A stretch of DNA of 64,000 nt from Sulfitobacter sp. THAF37 (GCF_009363555.1 NZ_CP045372.1:186001-250000); one strand, 5' to 3'. Positions 45,216-55,756 are shown, counted from the first letter of the stretch. Translations and numbers: made by a program. Notes: generated from the sequence alone by a model not told the origin.

Positions 45216-46229
45216 ATGACCGCCCTCACCAGATACGCCAGGATTGAGGCGACCGCGCTTTGGCGTGCGGCGCCCGATGCCCAGCGGCAGGAGGTGATCG
45301 TGTCGATCGGCGATGCGACGCTGGTGATCTCGAACCTGCATGACCGGCCCCTCACCCACTGGTCACTGGCCGCGGTGGCGCGGGCCAACCCCGGCGAAAA
45401 CCCGGCGATCTACCATCCGGACGGCGACCCCGGCGAGACATTGGAGATCGCCGAGGACGAGACCGACATGATCGAGGCGATAGAGACCCTGCGCCGCGCC
45501 ATCACCCGCGCCCGCCCCCGGCCCGGCCGCCTTCGGGTGGTGGGTCTGGCGGTGTCTGTCGTGGTGGTGGCGGCGCTGGCGCTGTTCTGGCTTCCCGGCG
45601 CGATGCGCGACCACACCCTGCGGGTTGTTCCCGGGGTCAAACGGGTGGAAATCGGGCTGGCCCTGCTGGACCGGATCGAGCGGGTTTCGGGGCCGGCCTG
45701 TTCTGACACCGCCGGTCGCGCCGCGCTGGCGCTGCTGTCGAAACGGCTGTCCGCGGGCAAGCTTGCCGTTCTGCCCGACATGACCCGCGAGAGCCTGCAC
45801 CTGCCGGGCGGTCTGATCCTGCTGGATCGCGGGGTGATCGAGGATTTCGAGGAACCGGATGTCGCCGCCGGATACGTTCTGACCGAAATGACCCGGCGCG
45901 CCGCCAGCGACCCGCTGCGCGACCTGCTTGACGTGGTGGGACTGCGCGAAAATTTCCGCCTGCTGACCACGGGCGACATCGCGCCAAAGGCGCTGGACCG
46001 CTACGCCGAGCACCTCGTGGCCACGGAATCCGCCCCGGTGGCACCGGCTGCGCAGCTGGCGCGTTTTGCCCAGGCCGAGGTCCGCAGCACGCCCTACGCC
46101 TATGCCCGCGACATCACCGGAGAGACCACCCTGCCCCTGATCGAGGGCGATCCGATGGCGGGCAAGCTGACCGCGCCGCTGATGTCGGATGCCAACTGGT
46201 TGCGGCTGCAGAGCATCTGCGGCGGATAA
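45216..46229 (+). CDS. Membrane-anchored hypothetical protein
   Basis: A 337-residue protein I do not recognise. Residues 1-95 are cytosolic-looking, one transmembrane helix lies at about 108-125 (VVGLAVSVVVVAALALFWLP), and the remaining 210 residues form a presumably periplasmic domain with LHLPGGLILLDRGVIEDFEE and a C-terminal LQSICGG. The central part (acidic, with Arg pairs) has a loose likeness to membrane-bound metalloprotease-like domains but no complete HExxH. Its stop overlaps the SGNH hydrolase start (TAATG), so the two are coupled. Confidence 0.7.
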   Translation: MTALTRYARIEATALWRAAPDAQRQEVIVSIGDATLVISNLHDRPLTHWSLAAVARANPGENPAIYHPDGDPGETLEIAEDETDMIEAIETLRRAITRARPRPGRLRVVGLAVSVVVVAALALFWLPGAMRDHTLRVVPGVKRVEIGLALLDRIERVSGPACSDTAGRAALALLSKRLSAGKLAVLPDMTRESLHLPGGLILLDRGVIEDFEEPDVAAGYVLTEMTRRAASDPLRDLLDVVGLRENFRLLTTGDIAPKALDRYAEHLVATESAPVAPAAQLARFAQAEVRSTPYAYARDITGETTLPLIEGDPMAGKLTAPLMSDANWLRLQSICGG

Positions 46230-46948
46230 TGCTGGACCTTGCCGCCCGTCTGGCCCTGTCGCCGGTGCTGCTGGCGCAGGCGGTCGCCGTGCGCCGCCGC
46301 GCGCTGCACCTGCCCGAGGCAGCCGGGCCGCGCCGGGGCAAGCTCGGCTCCGGCCCGACCCTGCGCCTGCGCATCATCGGCGACAGTTCCGCCGCCGGCG
46401 TGGGCGTCGCACGGCAGCAGGACGCGCTGGCAGGACAGCTTGCCGCGATGCTCTCGCGTCGCCACACGGTCTGCTGGGACCTCGACGCGGCGACCGGCGC
46501 GACCACCCGCAGCACCCTGCAGCGGCTGTCCCACAGCGATCAGGCCCCGGCGGACGTGATCGTGACCGCGCTTGGCGTGAACGACGTCACCCGGCAACTG
46601 CCCGTACGTCTCTGGCTGCGCCAGCAACGCGCGCTGATCGACCGGCTTCGGGTGCTTTACGCGCCGCGGCTGATCTATGTCTGCGGCATCCCCCCGCTGG
46701 GGCATTTTCCGCTGCTGCCCGATCCCCTGCGCTGGGCCCTGGCCCGCCATGCCCGCAAGCTGGAGACCGCCCTGGCGCGCGACCTTGCCGGGAGCGGCGG
46801 CGCCCTGCATGTGCCCTTCAACCTGCCCCTGGCGCCTGGCCTTATGGCGTCCGACGGGTTTCATCCCTCCGCCCGGCTCTACACCCTTTGGGCAAAGGAA
46901 ATGGCCAGCCGGATCACCGCCGACTGGCCATTGATACAGTCCGGTTAA
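46229..46948 (+). CDS. SGNH/GDSL-type hydrolase
   Basis: A 239-residue esterase of the SGNH fold. Block I is GDSSAAGVG with the nucleophile Ser, block III is GVNDVTR with the Asn, and block V is DGFHPS with Asp and His. No clear signal peptide, so it is probably cytoplasmic or membrane-associated through its hydrophobic N-terminus. It is coupled by TAATG to the preceding membrane protein. Substrate unknown: acyl esters, thioesters or a lipid product are possible. It converges on the SPOR-protein gene. Confidence 0.85.
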   Translation: MLDLAARLALSPVLLAQAVAVRRRALHLPEAAGPRRGKLGSGPTLRLRIIGDSSAAGVGVARQQDALAGQLAAMLSRRHTVCWDLDAATGATTRSTLQRLSHSDQAPADVIVTALGVNDVTRQLPVRLWLRQQRALIDRLRVLYAPRLIYVCGIPPLGHFPLLPDPLRWALARHARKLETALARDLAGSGGALHVPFNLPLAPGLMASDGFHPSARLYTLWAKEMASRITADWPLIQSG

Positions 46949-46955
46949 GGCCGGA

Positions 46956-48308
46956 TCAGCGTGCGAATGCGTCGCGGTAGCCAGCCCCCCGCAGCCGGTT
47001 CATCGCGGATTGCACCGCCCCGGCTGACCGGAAGGGGCCAGCCTGCACCGTCATGTAGGTCTTGCCGCCCCGGCTGTGTTTGCCGATGCGCGCGGCCATG
47101 CCCATCCGGGCGACGTTCTGCGCAGCGCGTCTGGCGTTCGACGGGTTGCCGTAGGTGCCGATCTGAACGAAACGCTTGCCAGCCAACGCAGGGGACGCGG
47201 CGGCTGCCTGAGGCTGTGCCGCCTGTGGCGCAGAGCGGCTGGAATAGACCGGCTGCCGCTTGGTCGTGGCGCGTGCGCTTGCGCTGTTGCGCACAATCCG
47301 CTTGGCCAACCGACCGTCGCGCTGCACGATCGTCACCTCGCCCAGTTCCCGGCGCTGGGTGACGATGTCGAGGTACGGATAGACCAGCGGGACCGAGGCG
47401 GTCACGTCGCGCCCGGTGCGCTGGTTGATCAGGCGGCGCGGCACGGTCTGGGTCCAGATCAGCAGCATGTCGCTGCGCCCCGCCAGGGTCTGTTCCGCAC
47501 GGTGCGGATTCAGGCGGCCATCGTCCCACACCTGCTTGTACCCCCTGGGCGCACGTACGTTGTCGATGGTATTGATCCGGTTCTGCGCCACGTGCTTGGG
47601 CACGATGCGGGTTTTGGCCGTGATCGTGATGTCGTCTGCCGCCCTGCTGACATCGCCCTGCCGTACCGTGGCAACGCGGCTGGGCGCGACGATCGGTTCG
47701 GCCTGCGGCCCGCAACGGACAGGTGCGCCGGGTGCGCCCCGAAGGTACTGCCGGGAGAGCGGCGACGCGCCCTCGCAGGCGGAGGCGACACGGGGCGCGG
47801 GCCGGGTCTGTGGCGCCGGAGCAGGCGCGGGCGTGGGCGTGGGCGTAGGCGCCGCGACCACCACCGGGGCAGGCACGACACGGGGTTGCGGCTTGGGTGC
47901 CGGTGCGGTCTGGCGCACCACGACGGGCGCGGGCGCGGGCTGTCGCCTGACCACTTTGCGCGGCACTTGCGCCGGAGCGGGAGCCGCGACAGGGGCGTCG
48001 TTCAACGTGATCTGCACCGGGGGGGGCGCAGAGGTTTCAGCCGGCGCTGCGGAGGCGACCTGCCCGGCCAGGGTTGGCTTGAATCCGCAGACGGTCTGGC
48101 GGGCCCGCGTCACGCGCGGAATCCATGACACATCTCCGTCGATGCCCGCGCGGATGAACACGCATCCCTTGCTATCGACATATTGCTTGCCCTTGTAGGA
48201 AGCGGGCGGAAATTCCGCTGGCAACTGCTCTTGGGCATCGGCCTGCAAGGCCAGTAAACCGCCAGAGGCGATGATGACAGCAATGGCAACCAGTCTTCTA
48301 AGCTTCAT
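46956..48308 (-). CDS. SPOR-domain cell-envelope protein
   Basis: A 450-residue exported protein. Signal peptide about 1-28 (ASGGLLALQADAQ), an N-terminal conserved block with GKQYVDSKGCVFIRAGIDG, then a long Pro/Ala/Val-rich spacer (about 90-180, with PAPAPVVV and PTPTPTPAPAP runs), and a C-terminal SPOR domain (about 375-447) opening FVQIGTYGNPSNARRAAQ and ending PFRSAGAVQSAMNRLRGAGY. SPOR domains bind glycan strands stripped of stem peptides at division sites. The spacer may cross the periplasm. ATG at 48308; no strong RBS visible. Confidence 0.87.
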   Translation of the reverse strand: MKLRRLVAIAVIIASGGLLALQADAQEQLPAEFPPASYKGKQYVDSKGCVFIRAGIDGDVSWIPRVTRARQTVCGFKPTLAGQVASAAPAETSAPPPVQITLNDAPVAAPAPAQVPRKVVRRQPAPAPVVVRQTAPAPKPQPRVVPAPVVVAAPTPTPTPAPAPAPQTRPAPRVASACEGASPLSRQYLRGAPGAPVRCGPQAEPIVAPSRVATVRQGDVSRAADDITITAKTRIVPKHVAQNRINTIDNVRAPRGYKQVWDDGRLNPHRAEQTLAGRSDMLLIWTQTVPRRLINQRTGRDVTASVPLVYPYLDIVTQRRELGEVTIVQRDGRLAKRIVRNSASARATTKRQPVYSSRSAPQAAQPQAAAASPALAGKRFVQIGTYGNPSNARRAAQNVARMGMAARIGKHSRGGKTYMTVQAGPFRSAGAVQSAMNRLRGAGYRDAFAR

Positions 48309-48418
48309 CTCGTGCCCCCACACAATCAGAATTCAACATATGGGCCAAGGATGCCCCAGCCTGACCACCGTGTCCAGCGCCCAACCCGGGATCTTGGCGA
48401 TTTCAGCGCCTGCGCTGG

Positions 48419-49063
48419 CTACTTCGTGCCGAACATCCGGTCTCCGGCATCGCCGAGGCCCGGCACGATGTAGCCCACGTCGTTCAGCGCCTCGTCCACC
48501 GCCGCCGTCACGATGGGCACATCGGGGTGGGCCTCTTTCATCCGGGCGATTCCCTCGGGCGCCGCCAGCAGGCAGAGAAACCGGATATTGGTCGCCCCGG
48601 CCTGCTTCAGCAGGTCGATGGCGGCGGCAGAGGAATTGCCCGTGGCCAGCATCGGGTCCACCGCGATCACCAGCCTGTCGTCCAGACCTTCGGGCACCTT
48701 GAAGTAATACTGCACCGGCTGCAGCGTCTCTTCGTCCCGGTACAACCCGACAAAGCCGACCCGCGCGGAGGGGATCAGTTCCAGCACCCCGTCCAGCAGC
48801 CCGTTGCCCGCCCGCAGAATCGAGATCAGCGCCAGCTTCTTGCCGTCCAGCGTGGGCGCGTCCATCTCCTGCATGGGCGTATTGATCTTCTTAGTGGTCA
48901 TCGGCAGGCCGCGGGTGACTTCGTAGGCCAGCAGCTGGCTGATCTCGCGCAGGAGTTGCCGGAACACCGCCGTCGGTGTGTCGCGGTCGCGCATGATGGT
49001 CAGCTTGTGCTGGACCAGCGGGTGGTCCACCACCGTCAGGTGGTCTTCGGTCATCGGAGGCAT
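48419..49063 (-). CDS. upp: Uracil phosphoribosyltransferase
   Basis: A 214-residue enzyme that makes UMP from uracil and PRPP. Motifs: [35 protein letters not shown], the PRPP loop [15 protein letters not shown], and uracil-binding [18 protein letters not shown] at the C-terminus. The ATG at 49063 follows AAAGGAAA; an ATG nine bases on is possible. It follows deoB by about 130 bases and closes the salvage set. Confidence 0.95.
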   Translation of the reverse strand: MPPMTEDHLTVVDHPLVQHKLTIMRDRDTPTAVFRQLLREISQLLAYEVTRGLPMTTKKINTPMQEMDAPTLDGKKLALISILRAGNGLLDGVLELIPSARVGFVGLYRDEETLQPVQYYFKVPEGLDDRLVIAVDPMLATGNSSAAAIDLLKQAGATNIRFLCLLAAPEGIARMKEAHPDVPIVTAAVDEALNDVGYIVPGLGDAGDRMFGTK

Positions 49064-49191
49064 GGCAGCAGTTTCCTTTTGCCCCGTTGTCGCGTGAAAA
49101 TGCATGCTCCGCAAGCATGCACCCCTGTCTTTTTGGTCACGGGCATTCCCGGCGGAACCGGCCTGCCGACCGCGGCAGTACCGCCGGGACC

Positions 49192-50382
49192 CTAGCCGCC
49201 CGTGCCGACGCCCAGGTGGCGCGCCACCAATGCCGCGACATCCTGAAAACCGATCAACCCCAGCGGCCCCTCGTCCGCCCCGGCGACCAGCACCGGCACA
49301 CGCTCGCGGGTGTGGTCGGTGCCGACCCATGTGGGGTCATTGCCATGATCGGCGGTCAGCACCATGATGTCACCGGGCTGCAGCCGCGCCAGCAGCTTGC
49401 CGATCTCGGCGTCGAACCACTCCAGGTGCCGCGCATAGCCCGCCACGTCGCGGCGATGGCCATAAAGGCTGTCGAACTCCACGAAGTTGGCGAAGGTCAG
49501 GCTGCCCTGCCCGGCCTCGTTCACCAGGTCGGCCAGATGGTCCATCAGCCGGGCATCGGTGCCCTTGCGGACCTCGTCGATGCCCTGCATGGAAAAGATG
49601 TCCCCGATCTTGCCCACCGCATAGACCCGGCGGCCCGCGTCCTGCACCCAGTTGGTCAGGATCGACGCGGGCGGCGTGATGGCGAAATCCCGGCGGTTCG
49701 GGGTGCGGGCGAAGCCTGTCTCCGCGCTGCCGGTGAAGGGGCGGGCGATCACCCGGCCCACCTTCATCCCGTGCAGGCGCGGCGCGATGGCCTCGCACAG
49801 CGCCAGCAGCCGGTCCAGCCCGAAGCTCTCTTCATGGGCGGCAACCTGGAACACGGAATCGGCGGAGGTGTAGCAGATCGGCCAGCCGGTTTCGCAATGC
49901 TGCGCGCCGAGTTCCGCGATGATCGTGGTGCCGGAGGCATGGCAGTTGCCCAGGATGCCGTCCGTCCCTGCGGCCTCTGCCACGAAAGCGGACAGGTCAT
50001 CGGGAAAGGCGGGGCGCTTGTCCGGGAAATAATGCCAGTCCCAGGGCACCGGCAGGCCCGCCAGTTCCCAGTGGCCCGAGGGGGTGTCCTTGCCCCGCGA
50101 GACCTCGGTCGCGGCACCGAAGGTGGCATCGCGCCCGGTCGTCGGCATCGCCTCTCCCTTGGCCAACGCCATTGCCCCTTCAAGGCCCAGCGCCATCAGG
50201 TTCGGCAGCTTCAGCGGGCCGGTGCGCCCTTCCTCCGCATCACCCTGCGCGCAGGCCCGCATGATATGGCCCAGCGTGTCGGCCCCGGTGTCCGGCACAT
50301 CGCCGTTGAAATAGCTCTCCGCATCCGGCGCGCCGCCGATCCCGACCGAATCCATCACCACCAGAAAAGCGCGCGGCATCAT
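49192..50382 (-). CDS. deoB: Phosphopentomutase
   Basis: A 396-residue alkaline-phosphatase-superfamily enzyme that interconverts (deoxy)ribose 1- and 5-phosphate with two Mn ions. [12 protein letters not shown] (metal Asp11), [10 protein letters not shown] (phosphorylated Thr) and [18 protein letters not shown] (metal ligands) are all present. It overlaps the deoA stop (ATGATG start) and takes the sugar phosphate released by DeoA into central metabolism. Confidence 0.96.
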   Translation of the reverse strand: MMPRAFLVVMDSVGIGGAPDAESYFNGDVPDTGADTLGHIMRACAQGDAEEGRTGPLKLPNLMALGLEGAMALAKGEAMPTTGRDATFGAATEVSRGKDTPSGHWELAGLPVPWDWHYFPDKRPAFPDDLSAFVAEAAGTDGILGNCHASGTTIIAELGAQHCETGWPICYTSADSVFQVAAHEESFGLDRLLALCEAIAPRLHGMKVGRVIARPFTGSAETGFARTPNRRDFAITPPASILTNWVQDAGRRVYAVGKIGDIFSMQGIDEVRKGTDARLMDHLADLVNEAGQGSLTFANFVEFDSLYGHRRDVAGYARHLEWFDAEIGKLLARLQPGDIMVLTADHGNDPTWVGTDHTRERVPVLVAGADEGPLGLIGFQDVAALVARHLGVGTGG

Positions 50383-51683
50383 CCGACCCTTTCGATGATC
50401 AGCGCCGGCAGGTCAGGCGCGGCCGCCCCCAGGGTGAGCGCCCCGGCCACCGCGGCGGCGGCGCTGTCGGCGTGGTCGGACCGGCTGGCATGCACCACCG
50501 CCAGTGTCTGCCCCTTGGCCACCTGTGCCCCCAACCGCACCACATCCGACAGGCCCACGGCAGGATTGACGGTATCGCCTTCCACCTTGCGACCGCCGCC
50601 CAGATCCACCACCGCAAGGCCCAGCGCCTCGCCGTCTATGGCCCGCACATACCCCGCCGACGTGGCCTTGACCTCGCGGATCACACTGGCCTCGGGCAGG
50701 AACCGCTGCCAGCTGTCGACAAAACCGACCGGCCCGCCCATGGCGGCGATCATCCTGCCGAACCTGTCGGCGGCCTCGCCATTGTGGATCACCCGCGCGA
50801 TGGCCTCGGCCCCGTCCTGCACATCCGCCACCAGCCCGCCGTTGGCCAGCAGCACCCCGCCCAGTGCAGCGGCCACTTCAACGAGCGGCCCGCGCACCGG
50901 ACCTGTCAGGACGCGCATCACCTCTGCCACCTCCAGCGCGTTGCCCAGGCTCGGGACCAGCGGCTGGCTCATGTCGCTGATCACCGCGGTGGTCCGGCAG
51001 CCGGCCGCGTTCGCGGTCGTGGTCAGCGCGCCCGCCAGCGCCCGCGCCGCGGGCAGGTCCTTCATGAAGGCGCCGCTGCCCACCTTGACGTCCAGCACCA
51101 GACCGTCCAGCCCCGCGGCCAGCTTCTTGGACAGGATCGACGCCGTGATCAGATCGAGCGAGTCCACCGTGGCCGACACGTCGCGCACCGCGTAAAGCCG
51201 CCGGTCCGCCGGGGCGATGTCCGCGGTCGCCCCCACGATGGCGCAACCCGCCTGCGCGACGATCTGGCGAAAGCGCGCCTCGTCCGGCTGGGTGCCGACG
51301 CCGGGGATCGCCTCCAGCTTGTCCAGCGTGCCGCCGGTGTGCCCCAGCCCGCGTCCCGAGATCATCGGCACGAAGGCCCCGCAGGCCGCAAGCGCGGGCG
51401 CGAGGATCAGCGACACGCAATCGCCCACGCCCCCGGTCGAATGTTTGTCCAGCACCGGCCCGTCCAGATCCCAGGACAGCACCCGCCCCGAATCGCGCAT
51501 CGCCAGCGTGAGTGCCACCCGCGCATCTTCCGACAGCCCGTTCAGGCAGACCGCCATGGCAAAGGCGCCGGCCTGCGCGTCGCTGACGCCGCCGTCGGCC
51601 AGGGCCTGCGCGAACCAGGTCAGGTCATCACGCGACACGTCATCGCCTGCACGCAGCTTCGCCAGAATGGCGCGGGCGTTCAT
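50379..51683 (-). CDS. deoA: Thymidine phosphorylase
   Basis: A 434-residue glycosyltransferase-3-family enzyme. KHSTGGVGD (phosphate site) and GRGLGHTGGTLDKLE (signature) are clear, with the N-terminal helical domain ahead of them. It phosphorolyses thymidine and deoxyuridine to base plus deoxyribose 1-phosphate. It overlaps the cdd stop by four bases and the deoB start likewise. Confidence 0.96.
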   Translation of the reverse strand: MNARAILAKLRAGDDVSRDDLTWFAQALADGGVSDAQAGAFAMAVCLNGLSEDARVALTLAMRDSGRVLSWDLDGPVLDKHSTGGVGDCVSLILAPALAACGAFVPMISGRGLGHTGGTLDKLEAIPGVGTQPDEARFRQIVAQAGCAIVGATADIAPADRRLYAVRDVSATVDSLDLITASILSKKLAAGLDGLVLDVKVGSGAFMKDLPAARALAGALTTTANAAGCRTTAVISDMSQPLVPSLGNALEVAEVMRVLTGPVRGPLVEVAAALGGVLLANGGLVADVQDGAEAIARVIHNGEAADRFGRMIAAMGGPVGFVDSWQRFLPEASVIREVKATSAGYVRAIDGEALGLAVVDLGGGRKVEGDTVNPAVGLSDVVRLGAQVAKGQTLAVVHASRSDHADSAAAAVAGALTLGAAAPDLPALIIERVG

Positions 51684-52081
51684 CCTTGGCTTTCCATATG
51701 GGCGACTGTGAAGGTGCCCGGCAGAAGCTCGGCGATGGTCGTGTGCTGTTCCTCCCCCCCAAGGGTGGCCATGATCACCGGCACCTCGGCCGCGCCGAAT
51801 TCGGCCAGTTTCTGACGGCAGCCCCCGCAGGGGGTCACGGGCATCGGGCTGTCGGCGATGACATAGACCTCCTTCAACACGGTCTCGCCCGCCGCCACCA
51901 TAGCGGCGATTGCGCCCGCCTCGGCGCAGGTTCCCTCGGGATAGGCCACGTTTTCCACGTTGCACCCCACGTAAAGGGTGCCCGACGCGGCCCGCAGCGC
52001 CGCCCCCACCTTGAAACCGGAATAGGGCGCATGGGCGTTCTCGCGGACCGCCGTCGCCGCCTGGCGCAATTCTGAAACCAT
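51680..52081 (-). CDS. cdd: Cytidine deaminase
   Basis: A 133-residue tetrameric-type cytidine deaminase: NVENVAYPEGTCAEAGA (zinc Cys and catalytic Glu) and PCGGCRQ (other two zinc Cys). It turns (deoxy)cytidine to (deoxy)uridine, feeding DeoA. Starts at 52081 and 52087 are both ATG; GGAGG is eight bases from 52081 but only two from 52087, so 52081 is used. First gene of cdd-deoA-deoB-upp. Confidence 0.95.
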   Translation of the reverse strand: MVSELRQAATAVRENAHAPYSGFKVGAALRAASGTLYVGCNVENVAYPEGTCAEAGAIAAMVAAGETVLKEVYVIADSPMPVTPCGGCRQKLAEFGAAEVPVIMATLGGEEQHTTIAELLPGTFTVAHMESQG

Positions 52082-52123
52082 GATCATTCCCTCCAGCCTA
52101 TGAATGGAAATCCTTGCAGAAAG

Positions 52124-52149
52124 TATCAAAGGACAAAACCCTTGATTAT
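52124..52149. promoter_or_regulatory. Inverted repeat upstream of cdd-deo
   Basis: TATCAAAGG and CCCTTGATTA arms six bases apart (seven of eight core bases pair), about 45 bases before the cdd ATG. A candidate repressor site for nucleoside control of the operon. Confidence 0.35.
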
Positions 52150-52247
52150 CGTCCCTCCCCCTGCGTCAGTCGGCGCCCTGTCTCGGCGTGCAATCGGCTT
52201 TGCCAAGACCTCCGGCTTGTGACATTCTGGCGGCGACACGGAAATTA

Positions 52248-52261
52248 GTTTAACGCTAAAC
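52248..52261. promoter_or_regulatory. GTTTA-ACGC-TAAAC palindrome upstream of maeB
   Basis: Perfect five-base arms around ACGC, about 25 bases before the maeB start. The outline resembles LacI-family palindromes with a central CG; in Rhodobacter the LacI-type regulator CceR controls gluconeogenic genes, so such a regulator is possible. Not proven. Confidence 0.4.
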
Positions 52262-52285
52262 AAAATTCAGCAGGAGCCACCGCGC

Positions 52286-54559
52286 ATGTCAGACACGTCC
52301 AACCTGCGGCAAGCAGCACTTGACTATCACGCGCTGCCGAAGCCCGGCAAACTTGAGATCCGCGCGACCAAGCCGCTGGCCAACGGGCGCGACCTGGCAC
52401 GCGCCTATTCCCCCGGCGTGGCCGAAGCCTGCCTTGAGATCAAGGACGACCCGGCTGCGGCGGCGCTCTATACCGCGCGGGCCAACCTGGTGGCGGTGGT
52501 CACAAACGGGACGGCTGTGCTGGGCCTTGGCAACATCGGCGCGCTCGCCTCCAAACCGGTGATGGAGGGCAAGGCGGTCCTGTTCAAGAAGTTCGCGAAC
52601 ATCGACTGTTTCGACATCGAAGTGGATCAGAGCGACCCGGAAAAACTGGCCGATATCGTCTGCGCGCTGGAACCGTCCTTTGGCGCGATCAACCTTGAGG
52701 ACATCAAGGCGCCGGATTGTTTCACCGTTGAACGACTTTGCCGCGAACGGATGAATATCCCGGTCTTCCACGACGACCAGCACGGCACCGCCATCGTCGT
52801 CGGCGCCGCGGCCAAGAACGCGCTGCACGTCGCAGGCAAGAAGTTCGAGGACATCAAGGTGGTCTCGACCGGCGGCGGCGCCGCGGGCATCGCCTGCCTG
52901 AACATGCTGCTCAAGCTTGGCGTAAAGCGCGAAAACGTGTGGCTGTGCGACATTCACGGGCTGGTCCACACCGACCGCGAGGTCGACATGAACCCGATCA
53001 AGTCCGAATACGCGCAGGACAGCGACCTGCGCACGCTGGACGATGTGATCCCCGACGCGGACCTGTTCCTCGGCCTGTCCGGCCCCGGCGTGCTGACGCC
53101 CGAGATGGTCGGCAAGATGGCCAGCAGGCCCGTCATCTTTGCCCTGGCGAACCCGACACCGGAAATCCTGCCCGACCTTGCCCGCGCCGTGGCCCCCGAT
53201 GCGATCATCGCCACGGGTCGGTCGGATTTTCCCAATCAGGTCAACAACGTGCTGTGCTTCCCCTTCATCTTTCGGGGCGCCTTGGATGTGGGCGCCAGTA
53301 CGATCAACGATGAAATGCAGCTGGCCTGCATCGACGGTATCGCCGCCCTTGCCCGCGCCACGACAAGCGCCGAGGCGGCTGCGGCCTATCAGGGTGAGCA
53401 ACTGACCTTCGGCCCCGACTACCTGATCCCCAAACCCTTCGATCCGCGGCTGATCGGCGTGGTGTCCTCCGCCGTGGCGCGCGCCGCGATGGAAACCGGC
53501 GTCGCGGCACGACCCATCGAGGATCTGGACGCCTACAAGCGCAAGCTGGACAGTTCGGTCTTCAAGTCCGCCCTGCTGATGCGCCCGGTCTTCGAAGCCG
53601 CCCGCGTCTCCCCCCGCCGCCTGGTCTTTGCCGAGGGCGAGGACGAGCGCGTGCTGCGCGCCGCACAGGCGATCATCGAGGAGACGGTGGAAACCCCGAT
53701 CCTGATCGGACGCCCCGATGTGATCGAGAAACGGATCGAACAGGCCGGTCTGAACCTGCGGCTGGGCGACAACGTCGATCTGGTGAACCCCGAGAACGAC
53801 CCGCGGTATCGCGACTACTGGGAAACCTACCACCACCTCATGGCCCGGCGGGGGGTGTCGCCCGACATCGCCAAGGCCATCATGCGCACCAACACGACCG
53901 CCATCGGCGCGGTCATGGTCCACCGGGGCGAGGCCGACAGCCTGATCTGCGGCACCTTCGGGGAATTCCGCTGGCATCTGAACTACGTCGAACAGGTGCT
54001 GGGCCGCGACGGGCTGCGCCCGCATGGGGCGCTCAGCATGATGATCCTCGAAGACGGCCCGCTGTTCATCGCGGATACCCATGTGCACCTGCATCCCACC
54101 CCCGAGCAGATCGTCGAAGTGGCGCGCGGCGCGGCGCGGCATGTGCGCCGCTTCGGGATCGAACCCAAGATCGCCTTCTGCTCGCAATCGCAGTTCGGCA
54201 ACCAGGGCGAAGGCACCGGCGGTCGCCTGCGCGCGGCCATCGGCATTCTGGACGCGGCGGGCGATGATTTCTGCTATGAGGGCGAGATGAACATCGACAC
54301 GGCGCTGGACCCGGACCTGCGCGCCCGGTTGTTGCCCACCAACCGGATGAACGGGGCGGCAAACGTGCTGATCTTTGCCCATGCGGATGCGGCGTCAGGC
54401 GTGCGCAACATTCTCAAGATGAAGGGCGGCGGGCTGGAAGTGGGGCCGATCCTCATGGGGATGGGCAACCGCGCACATATCGTGTCGCCCTCGATCACGC
54501 CGCGCGGTCTGCTGAACGTGGGCGCCATCGCGGGCACACCTGTAACGCACTACGGCTAA
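52286..54559 (+). CDS. maeB: NADP-dependent malic enzyme with phosphotransacetylase-like domain
   Basis: A 757-residue MaeB. Residues about 1-420 form the malic enzyme ([57 protein letters not shown]); residues about 430-757 resemble phosphate acetyltransferase ([17 protein letters not shown], and C-terminal [13 protein letters not shown]) but in MaeB this part is regulatory. It decarboxylates malate to pyruvate and makes NADPH, linking the TCA cycle to gluconeogenesis and lipid synthesis. CAGGAGCC precedes the ATG. Confidence 0.96.
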   Translation: MSDTSNLRQAALDYHALPKPGKLEIRATKPLANGRDLARAYSPGVAEACLEIKDDPAAAALYTARANLVAVVTNGTAVLGLGNIGALASKPVMEGKAVLFKKFANIDCFDIEVDQSDPEKLADIVCALEPSFGAINLEDIKAPDCFTVERLCRERMNIPVFHDDQHGTAIVVGAAAKNALHVAGKKFEDIKVVSTGGGAAGIACLNMLLKLGVKRENVWLCDIHGLVHTDREVDMNPIKSEYAQDSDLRTLDDVIPDADLFLGLSGPGVLTPEMVGKMASRPVIFALANPTPEILPDLARAVAPDAIIATGRSDFPNQVNNVLCFPFIFRGALDVGASTINDEMQLACIDGIAALARATTSAEAAAAYQGEQLTFGPDYLIPKPFDPRLIGVVSSAVARAAMETGVAARPIEDLDAYKRKLDSSVFKSALLMRPVFEAARVSPRRLVFAEGEDERVLRAAQAIIEETVETPILIGRPDVIEKRIEQAGLNLRLGDNVDLVNPENDPRYRDYWETYHHLMARRGVSPDIAKAIMRTNTTAIGAVMVHRGEADSLICGTFGEFRWHLNYVEQVLGRDGLRPHGALSMMILEDGPLFIADTHVHLHPTPEQIVEVARGAARHVRRFGIEPKIAFCSQSQFGNQGEGTGGRLRAAIGILDAAGDDFCYEGEMNIDTALDPDLRARLLPTNRMNGAANVLIFAHADAASGVRNILKMKGGGLEVGPILMGMGNRAHIVSPSITPRGLLNVGAIAGTPVTHYG

Positions 54560-54615
54560 GGCCCCCGGCGCCCGCGGGGCCGCCCCGGCACAGGCCGGAG
54601 CGGCGCCTTGCCGCC

Positions 54616-54726
54616 TCACTTGCGGGGTGCGGACGGTTTGATGTCGGAAACGGTGGCCGGGCCCTTGGGCGCCGGCTTGGCGGCCTTCTGGGATTTCTTC
54701 TTCTTGTTGGCGAGCTTGTCACCCAT
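54616..54726 (-). CDS. Small lysine-rich protein, 36 aa (uncertain)
   Basis: A 36-residue basic ORF beginning MGDKLANKKKKSQKAAKPAP and ending SDIKPSAPRK. The Lys-rich composition and polar tail look like a genuine small protein rather than chance translation; an ATG at 54744 would add six residues. A weak AGGG lies upstream. It sits between maeB and the MipA-like gene. Such small basic proteins may bind nucleic acid, but nothing here shows it. Confidence 0.4.
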   Translation of the reverse strand: MGDKLANKKKKSQKAAKPAPKGPATVSDIKPSAPRK

Positions 54727-54795
54727 CGTCGTGAACCCTGTCATGACACGGGACCGGCGGGATGCCGTCCCTGGGAACCAGCCTGCCCAACATTG

Positions 54796-54829
54796 AAAAG
54801 CCGGGCTGTCGCAGAATCGACAGCCCGGC
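54796..54829 (-). terminator. Intrinsic terminator of the MipA-like gene
   Basis: On the - strand a perfect twelve-base stem (GCCGGGCTGTCG/CGACAGCCCGGC, loop ATTCTG) followed by TTTTC, about 40 bases after the stop. Confidence 0.8.
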
Positions 54830-54870
54830 ATGATTGCGACATCTCGTGTCAGGCGGCCTGCGCCATCGGC

Positions 54871-55638
54871 TCAGAACCGCCAGTCAAACACCCGGCTGAC
54901 CCCGAAACGGACGCGCCACTGGTCTTCCGACCCGGCGGCGGTGATCGGGCTGTCGGCGGCTGAATTCTGCAGCCGCTCGTAGGTCACGGCACTTTCCAGC
55001 GCCCAGCGGTCGTCCAGCTCATAGATCGCCTCGACGGTGACGCCAGCACCAAGCACGCCGCCATCCGCGGCGAAGGGCGCAAAGGCCGATGTCGCCGCCT
55101 GGGCGGGGGTCACACCGAAATAGGTCTGGGCGTATTCGGTATTGCCCATGTTGATGCGCGGGCCCGCAAGGATGGTCAGCCGGTCACTGGGCCGAAAGAT
55201 CAGATCGCCCCCCAGCGTGCCGGTCACGCCGTGGTGCCCGCCAAAGCCATGACGCACCTCGCCGAAGACCTGCCAGTTGGTCTCGCGGTAGATCAGGCCA
55301 AAGCCCAGTTCGACGGCGGCGTCGATGTCGCCGAGGCCCGCCAGCTCCGGGTTGTCCGCCACATCGCGCGAACCCACGTATTTGAACGCGCCCCGCACCG
55401 CGAAACCGTTGTCCGGGACCGCCCGCACCCCGTTGCCCAGATCGACGCCGCCCCATTTCAGCGCCCCGAACGTGAACCCCAGATCCGGTGCGGCGGTGAA
55501 ATCGTCCGAACCGGGATAGGCTGGCGCCGCCGCGATCCCGCCGCGCAGGGCAAAGTTGAACGACCGTTCCTGTGCCGTTGCCGGAAGGGCAACCAGCGCC
55601 GAAGTGGCGAGGGTGAGTGCAAGCGGGTATGCGCGCAT
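54871..55638 (-). CDS. MipA/OmpV-family outer-membrane protein
   Basis: A 255-residue outer-membrane barrel. Signal peptide about 1-22 (ALVALPATAQ), then FALRGGIAAAPAYPGSDDF and LGFTFGALKWGGVDLG typical of MipA/OmpV, continuing with alternating strands and ending in the barrel-type VFDWRF. MipA is a scaffold for murein enzymes in E. coli; other OmpV members act as channels. GGAG fits the ATG at 55638, not the upstream one at 55647. Confidence 0.87.
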   Translation of the reverse strand: MRAYPLALTLATSALVALPATAQERSFNFALRGGIAAAPAYPGSDDFTAAPDLGFTFGALKWGGVDLGNGVRAVPDNGFAVRGAFKYVGSRDVADNPELAGLGDIDAAVELGFGLIYRETNWQVFGEVRHGFGGHHGVTGTLGGDLIFRPSDRLTILAGPRINMGNTEYAQTYFGVTPAQAATSAFAPFAADGGVLGAGVTVEAIYELDDRWALESAVTYERLQNSAADSPITAAGSEDQWRVRFGVSRVFDWRF

Positions 55639-55756
55639 GAGGATCATCTCCGGATTGGTCAGCAGGTTTGCGTCAATCACCTAGCACAGCCGGGCCGAAA
55701 GAACAGGGCGTTTCGCTGCGACGACCTGTAAACGCCACGCCGCGTTGCCCGAACGC

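Noticed and set aside
52289-54382. 697-residue open frame on the - strand
   Set aside because: Antisense to maeB; no domain, His/Asp/Gly-rich.
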